From Leptothrix sp. (in: b-proteobacteria) (GTDB lineage: Bacteria; Pseudomonadota; Gammaproteobacteria; Burkholderiales; Burkholderiaceae_C): a stretch of DNA of 64,000 nucleotides. Below are positions 26,777-40,343 of this stretch, piece by piece. The notes below the pieces were generated by a model, which had not been told where the DNA came from, made no database searches, and worked only from the letters and a program-made list of their open reading frames with translations. Every line of letters begins with the position of its first letter. The stretch's first letter is position 1. The position numbers and the translations under genes are program-made. The DNA lies in NCBI GenBank assembly GCA_013822685.1, contig PNKV01000023.1, positions 1-64,000 on the forward strand, read 5' to 3'.

Positions 26777-26827
26777 CCTGCAATTACAGGGGTCTGACAA
26801 ATTGTGTGCAGCCGTCACCGGCCTGGT
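26777..26827. repeat. direct repeat copy B (right of the double-GGDEF gene)
   Basis: Partner of 24071-24122, 51 bp, same orientation, about 81 % identical by hand alignment. Its right end covers the stop codon and last codons of the AraC gene. The left part contains GGGGTCTGAC, which resembles motifs seen in dispersed extragenic repeats of betaproteobacteria; that resemblance is from memory and not tested. The rest of the 26577-26814 gap shows no gene. Confidence 0.6.
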
Positions 26828-27813
26828 TTTGCCTGCGCCCTGAATGCTCTTGGCGTCAGCCCGGTCCAGCGTTTGAAAGACCGGGTAAAAGCGCTTTGTT
26901 CGCTGTAGCCCAGCAGCAAGGCGATCTCTGCCAGCGACAAGGCGTGGTCCTGAAGGTAGCCGCAGGCCAGTTGCTCGCGGGTGCTGTCCAGCAAGGCTTG
27001 CCACGAGAGCCCGCTGTCGGCCAGGCGCCTTTGCAAGGTGCGTGTGGATTGGTGCAGGCTGGCGGCCACTTTGTCCACCGAGACCTGGCCCTCGGGCAGC
27101 AAGCGCGCCAGCAATTGCTGCACAGACTGGTCAAACGCGTTGGGCTCGGGCAGCGCCTCCATCAGGGCTTGGGCTTGCCGCTCCAGCAAATCCTTGAGCA
27201 TCGGGTCTCGCTTGCTCAGCGGCAGGCCGAGCAGGGGCAGGGGGATGCTGACCAGCGTGCGCGGCTGATCGAAGCGCACGGGGCAGCGAAAGAACTGCTC
27301 ACAGGCCACCTGCCGATCACGGCTGGCCGTGTGCATGAAGTGCACCTCGGTGGGTGAGACCTGCTCATCGACCTGTTGCCGCATGAACGAGACCAGCGCG
27401 GCAATCGCCACTTCATCGGCCAGAGCACCCCCGCCCCCGGGAGGCCAGCTCAAGCTCACATGCATGCCGGTGGGTTGCACCTGGGCAATGCCCGCGCCGT
27501 AGAACAGGCGCTCGTAACGTTGGTAGGCCGCCAGGGCATCGCCCAGGGTGTCGCAGGCCATGACCAGGTAGCCCAGCGCGCCCACATGCCGGGCTGCAAC
27601 GCCTGCACCGATGTCCAGGCCCAGGGCAGGGTGCTCAGGGCGCAAGGCGGACGCTTCATGCAGCATGCTCGCCCAAGCCACCATGGGCACGGCATCGTTG
27701 ACCGAATGAGCGCTAACGGCCGCACGAAGGCGGCGGGCGCCCAGCGACTCGCGGTCCAGCCAGTCGGTGAGCAGGCGTGTCCAGGCGCCGGTAACGCGGA
27801 TCAGGAAAGACAT
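26815..27813 (-). CDS. AraC family transcriptional regulator
   Basis: 332 residues from ATG 27813. The N-terminal ~210 residues form the arabinose-binding-like domain seen in OruR/ArgR-type AraC proteins. The C-terminal ~100 residues hold two helix-turn-helix units: VDKVAASLHQSTRTLQRRLA, then LSLAEIALLLGYSEQSAFTR and SFKRWTGLTPRAFR. It is divergent from the sterol-desaturase-like gene, with 103 bp between starts, and probably regulates it. A longer reading to 27891 would crowd the neighbour's promoter. The last codons lie in direct repeat B. Confidence 0.9.
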   Translation of the reverse strand: MSFLIRVTGAWTRLLTDWLDRESLGARRLRAAVSAHSVNDAVPMVAWASMLHEASALRPEHPALGLDIGAGVAARHVGALGYLVMACDTLGDALAAYQRYERLFYGAGIAQVQPTGMHVSLSWPPGGGGALADEVAIAALVSFMRQQVDEQVSPTEVHFMHTASRDRQVACEQFFRCPVRFDQPRTLVSIPLPLLGLPLSKRDPMLKDLLERQAQALMEALPEPNAFDQSVQQLLARLLPEGQVSVDKVAASLHQSTRTLQRRLADSGLSWQALLDSTREQLACGYLQDHALSLAEIALLLGYSEQSAFTRSFKRWTGLTPRAFRAQAKPGR

Positions 27814-27916
27814 TGACTTGGCGTGGATGGTTAAAACATTGGCATGTATTGTCGATGCATTGCCAGGGTGCGTCTCTAAAGTCCGGCCCATTGATGCTCA
27901 CTAATCGGAGACGCCA

Positions 27917-28777
27917 GTGACCGACTTCTTGCACGCCTTGTATTTCATCCTGATCGCCGGCTCGGTGTTCATCGGGCTGGTGCTGCTGGAGCGGCGGCAC
28001 CTCATCCATCAGCAAAAGCCGCAGGCCTACGACGTGAAGGAGACACTGGCAAACTTCTCGACCGGTGTGTTGTACAAGGTGGCGGATGGCGTCTTCATCG
28101 CACTGGTGGTGACCGTGTTCTACGACTGGGTGCGGCAGTGGGGCCTGAACTGGCGCTCATCTTCAGTGGTGCTGGATTTCGCACTGCTGTTCGTGCTGAC
28201 GGATTTGGTCTTTTACTGGGCGCACCGTTTCATGCACCGGGTGCGCTATGGCTGGGCGGCGCATTCGGTGCACCACAGCTCCGAGCGCTACAACTTGTCG
28301 ACGGCCTTGCGGCAAACGCCCATGTTTGACTTGTCGGGGGTGGTGTTGCTCAGCACGATCCCGCAGGCGCTGATTGGCTTTGACAAGAATCTGGCGGTGC
28401 TGGCTCTGGAAGTGAACTTGTTCTACCAGTTCTTCATCCACACCGAGGTGGTTCGCCGCCTGCCAAGCTGGTTTGAATACCTGTTCAACACGCCATCGCA
28501 CCACCGTGTTCACCACGGCCGCAATCCGCGCCAGATCGACACCAATTTTGGCGGCACGCTCATCATTTGGGATCGGCTGTTCGGCACTTTTGTGGACGAG
28601 CGGGATGCGGGCGAGATCCGCTATGGCGTGAGCGCCCGGGCACCGCGTTCACTCAACCCGCTGCACTTGGTGTTTGGCGAGTTCGTGTCGATGTGGGTTG
28701 ATGTGTGGCGGCACAAGGATCTGCGCATTGTGTGGAAGCATCCCGATTGGGTGAACGAGCGCTACCCCCAGGCCTGA
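27917..28777 (+). CDS. sterol desaturase / fatty acid hydroxylase family membrane protein
   Basis: 286 residues, about four membrane helices. The di-iron histidine clusters of the family are present: HRFMH, HSVHHSSERYN and HHRVHHGRNPRQID. These enzymes hydroxylate or desaturate membrane lipids using O2; bacterial members act on varied lipids, so the substrate is open. The start is GTG at 27917 with CGGAG six bases upstream. It is divergent from an AraC regulator and followed 23 bp later by the CzcI-like gene, from which it is functionally distinct. Confidence 0.92.
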   Translation: MTDFLHALYFILIAGSVFIGLVLLERRHLIHQQKPQAYDVKETLANFSTGVLYKVADGVFIALVVTVFYDWVRQWGLNWRSSSVVLDFALLFVLTDLVFYWAHRFMHRVRYGWAAHSVHHSSERYNLSTALRQTPMFDLSGVVLLSTIPQALIGFDKNLAVLALEVNLFYQFFIHTEVVRRLPSWFEYLFNTPSHHRVHHGRNPRQIDTNFGGTLIIWDRLFGTFVDERDAGEIRYGVSARAPRSLNPLHLVFGEFVSMWVDVWRHKDLRIVWKHPDWVNERYPQA

Positions 28778-28800
28778 AGCCCTGCCATATACTGGCCGCC

Positions 28801-29166
28801 ATGCGCCGATGGATCGCCATTTTCCTGCTGGTATTGCTGCCGCTCCAGGCCGTCTGGGCGGCCATGGAGCCGTATTGCCTGCATGAAAGCAGCCAGGCCG
28901 ACACCCACCATGTGGGCCACCATGAGCACGAGCACCATGCTGATGCCGGCACCGATCATCCGGATGACGGCGGGCAGGCCGACAGCCCCGCGTCGGCCAT
29001 GGCTGACCACGATCACCATTGCTGTTCCGCCTTGTCTTTGCTGACCACCGCGGTGCAGTTGCCGGGGCCCATGCCCCAGGCTGAACTGGTGGCCTCACCC
29101 TTGGCGGGCTACGCTTCCTTCGATGCCACGCGCATCGAGCGCCCCAACTGGACCACCTCGCCCTGA
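28801..29166 (+). CDS. czcI: CzcI-like histidine-rich periplasmic metal-resistance protein
   Basis: 121 residues. A signal peptide (MRRWIAIFLLVLLPLQAVWA) is followed by a His/Asp-rich stretch (THHVGHHEHEHHADAGTDH) and a HDHHCC motif, good ligands for Zn, Co or Cd. Size, signal and position just ahead of a czcCBA-type operon match the CzcI proteins of Cupriavidus-like bacteria, which are thought to modulate efflux in the periplasm. The ATG at 28801 is chosen because it opens the signal peptide. It is 115 bp upstream of the outer-membrane gene. Confidence 0.75.
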   Translation: MRRWIAIFLLVLLPLQAVWAAMEPYCLHESSQADTHHVGHHEHEHHADAGTDHPDDGGQADSPASAMADHDHHCCSALSLLTTAVQLPGPMPQAELVASPLAGYASFDATRIERPNWTTSP

Positions 29167-29209
29167 GTCGGCGAGACAGGTTCCCTGGATGTACGCACCC
29201 TGACGTGAT

Positions 29210-29229
29210 CCTGGCCATGTGAGGCCAGG
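29210..29229 (+). promoter_or_regulatory. 7-bp-stem hairpin between czcI-like gene and czcC
   Basis: CCTGGCC and GGCCAGG form a perfect 7-bp stem with a 6-base loop (ATGTGA). It is not followed by a T-run within the usual distance, so full termination is unlikely. It may attenuate or stabilise the downstream czcCBA message and set different amounts of CzcI-like protein and pump. Confidence 0.4.
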
Positions 29230-29280
29230 TGCCATCCGCCTTTTCGCCGAATTTCCCCTGCTTGATGTGCGGAGAATTCG

Positions 29281-30513
29281 ATGCGACGGTTTCATATTTC
29301 CTGGGCGGCCCGCGTGGCCCTGCTCGGTCCCTTCCTGTGCCCAATGGCCTGGGCCCAAAGCCTGAGCCTGGACACCGCTCTAGCCACGGCGCTGGCACAG
29401 CACCCTGATTTGCGCGCCACCGTGCTGGAGCGCGAGGCTGCCCAAGGTGCCACGCAGCAAGCCGGTGCCTGGCTGAACCCCGAGCTGTCCACCGTGGTGG
29501 AGGACAACCAGCGGGCCACGCGCACCACCACTGTTCAACTGAACCAACCCATCGAATTGGGCGGCAAGCGGTCGGCCCGCATCAGTGTGGCGCAGGCGGC
29601 GCGAGGCCAGGCGGACCTGGACGTGGTTTCACGGCGAGCCCAGATCAGGTCGCAGGTGATGGCGGCGTTTCATGCCGCCGCTGTGGCGCAAGAGCGGGTG
29701 CGGCTGTCCGACGAGTTGGGTCGCTTGTCCACCCAGGCACGCGAGGCAGCTGCCAAACGGGTGATGGCGGGCAAGGTGTCGCCGGTCGAAGAGTTGAAAG
29801 CACAGGTGGCCGAGGCCCAGGCGCTGTCGGCATCCACCGTGGCCCACAGCGATTGGCGCGGGGCCGTGGCCCAATTGCGCTTGGCCCTGGGCGATCCCAG
29901 CGCCCAGTTTGAGCGGGTTGAGGCTGACCTTCAACGCTTGCCGGCCTTGGCCAACTGGGCGCCCTTGGCGCAGCGGCTGGAAGCTTCGCCGGCCATCGCG
30001 CGGGCGCAGCAAGAGATTGCACGCCGGCAGGCCTTGAGCGACCTGGAGCGGGCGCGCCGTGTGCCGGACCTGACCGTGTCGCTCGGTGCCAAGCGCGATG
30101 CGCAACTGGGCCGCGATCAGCCCATCGTGGGCCTGAGCCTGGTGTTGCCGCTGTTTGACCGCAACCAGGGCGCCATCCTGGAAGCCAGCCGCCGTGAAGA
30201 CAAGGCCAGGGCCGAGTTGGAGTCCGTGCGCGCCAGCGTTGAAGCGCAGGCCGCCCAGGCCTTGTCGCAATTGACCTCGGCCCTGGCCCACGCCCACACG
30301 CTGCGCGACAAGGTGCTGCCGGCCGCCAGGCAGGCCTTCGCGTCCAGCACCAAAGGTTACGAGCTGGGCAAGTTCGGCTTCCTGGATGTGCTCGATGCCC
30401 AGCGCACCCTTTTTGAGGCCGAAACCCTGGCGCTGAACGCCGCTGCCCAGGCCTACCAGGCCGACGCCCGCTTGCTTGAGCTGCTGGGCGAGCCCAACCC
30501 GACGAAAGACTGA
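29281..30513 (+). CDS. czcC: TolC family outer-membrane efflux channel, CzcC-type
   Basis: 410 residues. A signal peptide ends at AWAQS. Two outer-membrane efflux protein repeats follow, with long helices (EREAAQGATQQAGAWLNPEL, then QLNQPIELGGKRSARI, a CzcC-type strand motif). The C-terminal half repeats the pattern (GLSLVLPLFDRNQGAILEAS). It should trim as the trimeric outer-membrane duct for the CzcA pump. GGAG lies six bases before ATG. It is four bases upstream of the adaptor gene. Confidence 0.9.
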   Translation: MRRFHISWAARVALLGPFLCPMAWAQSLSLDTALATALAQHPDLRATVLEREAAQGATQQAGAWLNPELSTVVEDNQRATRTTTVQLNQPIELGGKRSARISVAQAARGQADLDVVSRRAQIRSQVMAAFHAAAVAQERVRLSDELGRLSTQAREAAAKRVMAGKVSPVEELKAQVAEAQALSASTVAHSDWRGAVAQLRLALGDPSAQFERVEADLQRLPALANWAPLAQRLEASPAIARAQQEIARRQALSDLERARRVPDLTVSLGAKRDAQLGRDQPIVGLSLVLPLFDRNQGAILEASRREDKARAELESVRASVEAQAAQALSQLTSALAHAHTLRDKVLPAARQAFASSTKGYELGKFGFLDVLDAQRTLFEAETLALNAAAQAYQADARLLELLGEPNPTKD

Positions 30514-30517
30514 CCCC

Positions 30518-35159
<4,642 letters not shown>

Positions 35160-35225
35160 ACCGCCCTAGCGCAGTTGTGGTCAGGCCTACTCAAAGGCGT
35201 TACCCCGCCCAACTGGCCGCTTTTT

Positions 35226-35244
35226 GCGACCTTCGTCGCCCTTT
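35226..35244 (+). terminator. weak candidate terminator after czcA
   Basis: GCGAC and GTCGC form a 5-bp stem with a CTTC loop followed by CCTTTT. The stem is short and the T-run brief, so read-through is likely. It lies about 67 bp past the czcA stop and is the only such element before the next gene. Confidence 0.25.
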
Positions 35245-35345
35245 TGGTTTGCCGAGCAGCAGCCAACCGAGCCACTCGATGCTCACGCAGGTCTGTCCAG
35301 GCCTGCGCCTCATGATTGATCAAGATTTCAAATACCGCCATTTCC

Positions 35346-35564
35346 ATGGGCAAGTACGTCGTTTCGCCCGCGACACACCAGACCGACTGTGGCCGCTTCC
35401 GCGCCTCCTTCTCGGTCCACCGCTCACAGGGCAACGGCAGCTACTCCCGTGTGTTCCGTTTTGACAAAACCTTTGCCTCGCGCGAAGCTGCCCGGCTCTT
35501 TGCAGTCACCCAGGGCTGGCTGGAAACGTGCCTGCCGCACCACGCTTCTCAGCCCAGCAGCTGA
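35346..35564 (+). CDS. small basic hypothetical protein, 72 aa
   Basis: Starts at ATG 35346 (MGKYVVSPATHQTDCGRFRA) and contains a patterned middle (SYSRVFRFDKTFASREAARL then FAVTQGWLETC). The alternation of charged and hydrophobic residues and the clear codon bias make it look like a real small soluble protein. It resembles uncharacterised short proteins found in Burkholderiales, from memory only. It lies 61 bp upstream of the RNA-binding protein gene. No convincing Shine-Dalgarno was seen. Confidence 0.55.
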   Translation: MGKYVVSPATHQTDCGRFRASFSVHRSQGNGSYSRVFRFDKTFASREAARLFAVTQGWLETCLPHHASQPSS

Positions 35565-35625
35565 GAAATTCCAATTTGCACACCCGCATCCTGGCGATGC
35601 GACATTGATTCAGAAAGGCTCCTCC

Positions 35626-35976
35626 ATGAGCAGCAAAATTTACGTGGGCAACTTGCCTTACTCCGTGACCGATTCCAGCCTGAAAGACAACTTTGCCGAG
35701 TTTGGCGCCGTCTCGTCCGCCAAGGTCATGATGGACCGGGAAACCGGCAACTCCAAGGGCTTCGGGTTTGTCGAGATGGCTTCCGCCGAACTGGCCCAGG
35801 CCGCCATCGCCGCGCTGAACGGCATGTCCGTTGATGGACGCTCGATTGTCGTGAGCTTGGCCCGTCCCCGCGAAGAAGGTGGTCGCTCGGGCGGCTACAG
35901 CGACGCTGGTTACAGCGCATCGAAACGTTCGGATGTTGGCTATGGCACAGGTGGCCACGGCGGCGGTCGCTACTGA
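35626..35976 (+). CDS. RRM-type RNA-binding protein
   Basis: 116 residues from ATG 35626 with AAAGG upstream. One RNA recognition motif: RNP2 is IYVGNL near residue 5 and RNP1 is KGFGFVEM near residue 45. The tail is Gly/Ser/Tyr-rich (EEGGRSGGYSDAGYSASKRS). Such single-RRM glycine-rich proteins are common in Burkholderiales and often cold- or stress-linked. It stands alone, with a strong terminator right after it. Confidence 0.93.
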   Translation: MSSKIYVGNLPYSVTDSSLKDNFAEFGAVSSAKVMMDRETGNSKGFGFVEMASAELAQAAIAALNGMSVDGRSIVVSLARPREEGGRSGGYSDAGYSASKRSDVGYGTGGHGGGRY

Positions 35977-35998
35977 CCCAGTCGCTTCCAGCGAACGA

Positions 35999-36024
35999 CC
36001 GACTCTTTAGGGTCGGTTTTTTTT
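35999..36024 (+). terminator. rho-independent terminator of the RRM gene
   Basis: A 7-bp stem (CCGACTC with GGGTCGG, one T:G pair), a TTTA loop and an eight-T run, beginning 22 bp after the RRM stop codon. This is the clearest intrinsic terminator in the window. Confidence 0.88.
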
Positions 36025-36246
36025 CGTCGCGAGCGGGAGAGGGCGGGCATCGCTCAATTCGGTGCACACCGGACAGTCACGGTGTTCTTGCACTCTTGTT
36101 GCGCTCATGACCATCACCTGTTTCATCCGACTAACCAAGCGATCTCTGGGGGCCGGATAGGCCATGCGATGCCCCGGGGCGTCGAAGCGGCTGTCGGCAC
36201 CAGGCGAGAGGAATGTCAAGTGACGTGTCATGTTGATCTCACTCAC
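36007..36246 (-). CDS. uncertain small ORF downstream of aceF, 79 aa
   Basis: A GTG start at 36246 overlaps the aceF stop (GTGA), an arrangement seen in coupled genes. The product (MSEINMTRHLTFLSPGADSR onward) has a CPVC pair near residue 58 but no domain I recognise, and its codon third positions are less GC-biased than real neighbours. Its end overlaps the opposite-strand terminator. It fills an otherwise empty 220-bp gap. It may be spurious. Confidence 0.22.
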   Translation of the reverse strand: MSEINMTRHLTFLSPGADSRFDAPGHRMAYPAPRDRLVSRMKQVMVMSATRVQEHRDCPVCTELSDARPLPLATKKNRP

Positions 36247-37538
36247 AGCGAGATGCGGCGAAAGTCCGCTAGCAACGATGCGAAGTGCGCGTTAAAGCGC
36301 CCCGCAGTGGCGCCGTCGATCACGCGGTGGTCCCATGACAAGGACAGCGGCAAGGTCAACCTGGGCATGAACTGCTTGCCATCCCAGACCGGCTTCATCA
36401 AGCTCCTGCACACGCCCATGATGGCCACTTCCGGTGCATTGATGATGGGCGTGAAGCCTGTTCCACCAATGCCCCCCAGTGAGCTGATGCTGAAGCAGCC
36501 ACCGCTCATGTCCCCCGGCGCCAACTGGCCGCCTCGTGCTTTGCTCGCCAGTTCAGCCATTTCCAGACTGATCTCCAAGATGCCCTTTTGGTCGACATCC
36601 TTGATCACCGGCACCACCAGTCCCTGGGGCGTGTCGGCTGCAAACCCGATGTGGAAGTAGCGCTTGAGGATCAACTGATCACCGTCCAGGCTGGCATTGA
36701 ACTCAGGGAACTTCTTCAATGCCGCGGCAGCCGCTTTGACGAGGAAGGCCAGCAGCGTCACCTTCACACCCGAAGGGTCGTGTTCCTGGTTGAGCTGAAT
36801 GCGCAGCGCATCCAGCTCGGTGATGTCGGCCTCTTCGTGGTTGGTGACGTGAGGAATGACGACCCAGTTCCGGTGCAGGTTGGCACCGGAGATCTTCTTG
36901 ACGCGGGACAGTTCCTGGCGCTCGATCGGGCCGAATTTTTCGAAGTCGATCTGCGGCCAAGGCACGAGACCGGGGAATGCGCCTGAGTTGGCAGCGGCAC
37001 CCACGGCTTGCTTTGCCTGGCCTGCCATGACCTGCTTGACCAAGCCAAGGACATCCTCACGGAGGATCCTTGCCTTGGGGCCTGTTCCCCGCACATCGAC
37101 CAGCTGAACCCCGAGTTCTCCCGCCAGTTTCCGGATGGACGGGGACGCATGAGCCTGTGACCCATGATCGGGCCGGGCCGCAGGTGCCGAGTCGGGGGCC
37201 AGCGGGGGCGGCAGTTCCACCGCCATGGGCTGAGCGGGCGCGACTGCACCCTCGGGATCTGGCGCGTCAGGCCTTACTGCCGCCACAGCCATGTCGGCCT
37301 GCGCTTCAAGCACCGCGATGACCGAATCCTGGGAGACCTTGTCGCCCAGTTTCACGAGAAAGTGCTTGAGCACCCCACCGTGCGACGAGGGAATCTCAAT
37401 GGCCGCCTTGTCGCTCTCGACAGTGAGCAGGCTTTGATCCTTACCAATGGTGTCGCCAGGTTTGACCAGCAGTTCAATGACGCTGACGTCGCGGTAGTCC
37501 CCGATGTCAGGGACCCGCAGCTCGATGGGTTTAGGCAT
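36243..37538 (-). CDS. aceF: dihydrolipoamide acetyltransferase (pyruvate dehydrogenase E2)
   Basis: 431 residues from ATG 37538. A single lipoyl domain has Lys44 in VESDKAAIEIPSS. A Pro/Ala-rich hinge follows, then the peripheral E1/E3-binding domain (SIRKLAGELGVQLVDVRGTG). The catalytic acyltransferase domain ends with LSLSWDHRVIDGATAGRF, His404 being the active residue. It transfers acetyl groups from E1 to coenzyme A. It follows aceE by 27 bp. Only one lipoyl domain is present (E. coli has three). No E3 (lpd) gene is adjacent. Confidence 0.94.
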   Translation of the reverse strand: MPKPIELRVPDIGDYRDVSVIELLVKPGDTIGKDQSLLTVESDKAAIEIPSSHGGVLKHFLVKLGDKVSQDSVIAVLEAQADMAVAAVRPDAPDPEGAVAPAQPMAVELPPPLAPDSAPAARPDHGSQAHASPSIRKLAGELGVQLVDVRGTGPKARILREDVLGLVKQVMAGQAKQAVGAAANSGAFPGLVPWPQIDFEKFGPIERQELSRVKKISGANLHRNWVVIPHVTNHEEADITELDALRIQLNQEHDPSGVKVTLLAFLVKAAAAALKKFPEFNASLDGDQLILKRYFHIGFAADTPQGLVVPVIKDVDQKGILEISLEMAELASKARGGQLAPGDMSGGCFSISSLGGIGGTGFTPIINAPEVAIMGVCRSLMKPVWDGKQFMPRLTLPLSLSWDHRVIDGATAGRFNAHFASLLADFRRISL

Positions 37539-37565
37539 GGAGTGAATAAATGGGTTGACCAATGG

Positions 37566-40268
37566 TCAGCACGACCAGGACGAAGGACACGAGGCGTTGA
37601 TCTGGTAGCGCTCGATGGCATGTGCGCAGATCGACGCGTCAAGCGCACCCTGCCGGCGAAGCGCCGTCAGCGCAGCCAGCACGACCTGGTGCTGGTCCAC
37701 CTCGAAGAACTGCCGCAATGCAGCGCGCGTATCACTGCGCCCGAAACCGTCAGTGCCCAGCGCCACGATGGGTGCATCGACATGCGCCGCCATCAATTCA
37801 GGCCAAGCCCGAACGTAGTCGGTGGCGGCCACGATCGCGGCACCGCCCGGCAAGCAAGTCGCCACATGACTTGCGCGTGGTGCGGCGTCGGGATGCAGGC
37901 GACTCCACCGTTCCGCTTCCCGGGCATCGCGGGCCAGCTCACTGAAGCTGGTGGCGCTCCAGATCTCCGTGTCGACTTGCCAGTCCTGTGCAAGCAACTC
38001 GGCCGCGGCGATCACCTCGCGCAAGATGGCGCCTGAACCGACGAGGCGCACCATTGGGCGACCCGAGCCAGCCTTGTGTTCACTGAACTTGTAAAGGCCT
38101 TTGATGACGTCACCCGCCACTGCTGCGGGCAGCGTGGGTTGGCTGTAGTTCTCGTTCATCACGGTGATGTAGTAGAAAACATCCCGTTGTTGTTCCAACA
38201 TCTCGCGCATGCCGTGGTCTAGGATCACCGCCAGCTCGCCCGCAAAGCAAGGGTCGTAGGCGCGGCAATTGGGCACCAGGGACGCCTGCAGCAGGCTGCT
38301 GCCATCCTGGTGCTGCAGCCCTTCACCACCCAGGGTGGTGCGGCCCGCCGTGGCGCCGATCAGGAAACCTCGGGACCGTTGGTCGGCGGCCGCCCAGATG
38401 AGGTCGCCGACCCGCTGGAATCCAAACATCGAGTAGTAGATGTAGAAGGGCAGCATGGGTTGGCCGTGCACCGAATAGCTGGTCGCCGCGGCCGTCCAGC
38501 TGCTCAGGGCGCCTGCTTCGTTGATGCCTTCTTCGAGGATCTGGCCGTTGGTGGCCTCCCGGTAGCTCATCAGCGAGCCGATGTCCTCGGGCTCGTAGTT
38601 CTGGCCATTGCTGGAGTAGATGCCCACCTGCTTGAAGAGGTTGGCCATGCCAAAGGTCCGTGCTTCATCCGCGACGATGGGGACCACGCGCGGCCCAAGT
38701 TCGTGGTCCTTGAGCAAGTTGCCCAGCATGCGCACGAATGCCATCGTGGTGCTCATCTCCTTGCCGTCTGCCTGAAGCGCGAAATCACTGTATTGGCTCG
38801 TCGCCGGCGCTTTGAGCGCATGGACGTGCGCATGGCGCCGTGGCAGGTAGCCACCCAGTGCTTGCCGGCGCGCATGCAAGTAGCGCATTTCAGGGCTGTC
38901 TTCAGCGGGCTTGTAAAACTCGATGTTGGCGGCCTGCTCATCGCTCAAGGGCAAATTGAAGCGATTGCGAAAGGCAATGAGGTCCTGAGGCTCCAGCTTC
39001 TTCTGCTGATGCGTGGTCATCCGGCCCTGACCAGCGTCACCCATGCCATAGCCCTTCTTGGTTTGCGCGAGCACCACACAAGGTTGGCCCACGGTTTGCG
39101 CGGCGGCATGGTAGGCCGCATGGATCTTGACCAGGTCGTGCCCGCCCCGCTTGAGTCGGTCGATCTGTTCATCCGTCAGGCCCTGGGCCAGGGCCGCCAA
39201 TTGCGGGTTCTGGCCGAAGAAGTGATCACGGTTGTAGCGGCCATCTTTGGCCGCGAAGGTCTGGAGTTGCCCGTCCACGGTCTCGGCAAATGCCTGGGCC
39301 AATGCACCGTCCTTGTCGCGCGCGAACAGGCCATCCCAGTCCGAACCCCAGACCAGCTTGATGACGCGCCAACCCGCGCCTTCGAAGAGCGCCTCGAGTT
39401 CATCAATGATGCGGCCGTTGCCCCGCACGGGGCCATCCAGGCGCTGGAGGTTGCAGTTGACCACCCAGATCAGGTTGTCGAGCTTTTCTCGCGCGGCCAA
39501 GGTCAGCGCGCTCATGCTCTCCGGCTCATCCATCTCGCCATCGCCAAAGACGCCCCAGACTTTGCGGTCGTCGCCTTGGTGCAGCCCGCGGTGCGCCAAG
39601 TAGCGCATGAACCTGGCTTGGTAGATGGAGTTGATCGGCCCCAAGCCCATGGAGCCCGTTGGGAACTGCCAGAACTCCGGCATCAGCCACGGGTGGGGGT
39701 AGCTGCACAAGCCTTGCACGCCACTGGCCTCTGCGGTGATCTCCTGGCGGTAGTGCGCCAAAGAGTCTTCGCCAAGGCGTCCTTCCAGAAACGCGCGGGC
39801 ATAAACACCAGGGGCCGAGTGCGGTTGATAGAAGACGAGGTCTCCTGATCCCGGTTGCTCGCTGGCGCGGAAGAAGTGATTGAAGCCCACCTCGAACAGG
39901 TCGGCCGCGCTGGCATAACTGGCGATGTGGCCGCCGAGTTCGCCATAAGCTTGGTTGGCCCGGACCACCATGGCCAGCGCGTTCCACCTTATCAACGATG
40001 CAAGCCGCTCTTCGATGGCGAGGTCGCCAGGAAAGCTTGGCTGGTTCGCCACGGTGATCGTGTTGAGATAAGGGGTTCCGCGTGCGGGTTGCCATCCGAT
40101 GGTCGGCGCTCGTGCTTGAAGGGCCAACTGATCCAGGATGGCGCGGACGCGTTCGGGCCCACCTTGGGCATGCAGCGAGTGCAGTGCGGACAGCCATTCT
40201 TCGGTTTCAACAGGGTCGGTATCCAAGGCTGTTGAAGGTGTTCTTTTTGGGGGCGACAAGTTGCTCAT
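37566..40268 (-). CDS. aceE: pyruvate dehydrogenase E1 component, homodimeric type
   Basis: 900 residues, near the E. coli AceE length (887). The thiamine-diphosphate region has GDGEMDEPESMSALTLAARE, starting with the GDG motif, followed by NCNLQRLDGPVRGNGRIIDE. The pyrimidine-binding half includes EDIGSLMSYREATNGQILEE and the conserved HGQPMLPFYIYYSMFGFQR. It decarboxylates pyruvate and acetylates the E2 lipoate. AGGAG precedes ATG 40268. It is divergent from an Lrp/AsnC regulator, which probably controls aceE-aceF. Confidence 0.96.
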   Translation of the reverse strand: MSNLSPPKRTPSTALDTDPVETEEWLSALHSLHAQGGPERVRAILDQLALQARAPTIGWQPARGTPYLNTITVANQPSFPGDLAIEERLASLIRWNALAMVVRANQAYGELGGHIASYASAADLFEVGFNHFFRASEQPGSGDLVFYQPHSAPGVYARAFLEGRLGEDSLAHYRQEITAEASGVQGLCSYPHPWLMPEFWQFPTGSMGLGPINSIYQARFMRYLAHRGLHQGDDRKVWGVFGDGEMDEPESMSALTLAAREKLDNLIWVVNCNLQRLDGPVRGNGRIIDELEALFEGAGWRVIKLVWGSDWDGLFARDKDGALAQAFAETVDGQLQTFAAKDGRYNRDHFFGQNPQLAALAQGLTDEQIDRLKRGGHDLVKIHAAYHAAAQTVGQPCVVLAQTKKGYGMGDAGQGRMTTHQQKKLEPQDLIAFRNRFNLPLSDEQAANIEFYKPAEDSPEMRYLHARRQALGGYLPRRHAHVHALKAPATSQYSDFALQADGKEMSTTMAFVRMLGNLLKDHELGPRVVPIVADEARTFGMANLFKQVGIYSSNGQNYEPEDIGSLMSYREATNGQILEEGINEAGALSSWTAAATSYSVHGQPMLPFYIYYSMFGFQRVGDLIWAAADQRSRGFLIGATAGRTTLGGEGLQHQDGSSLLQASLVPNCRAYDPCFAGELAVILDHGMREMLEQQRDVFYYITVMNENYSQPTLPAAVAGDVIKGLYKFSEHKAGSGRPMVRLVGSGAILREVIAAAELLAQDWQVDTEIWSATSFSELARDAREAERWSRLHPDAAPRASHVATCLPGGAAIVAATDYVRAWPELMAAHVDAPIVALGTDGFGRSDTRAALRQFFEVDQHQVVLAALTALRRQGALDASICAHAIERYQINASCPSSWSC

Positions 40269-40343
40269 CAAGGTCTCCTCTTGAGGTGCAGACTTTAGAA
40301 AAATTTAGCCCAAAGAAGGTGCCGTTTTGCTTGACAAATCCCC

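Noticed and set aside
38310-39848. 512-residue plus-strand ORF inside aceE
   Set aside because: Antisense to aceE; no recognisable domain and no promoter or ribosome site.
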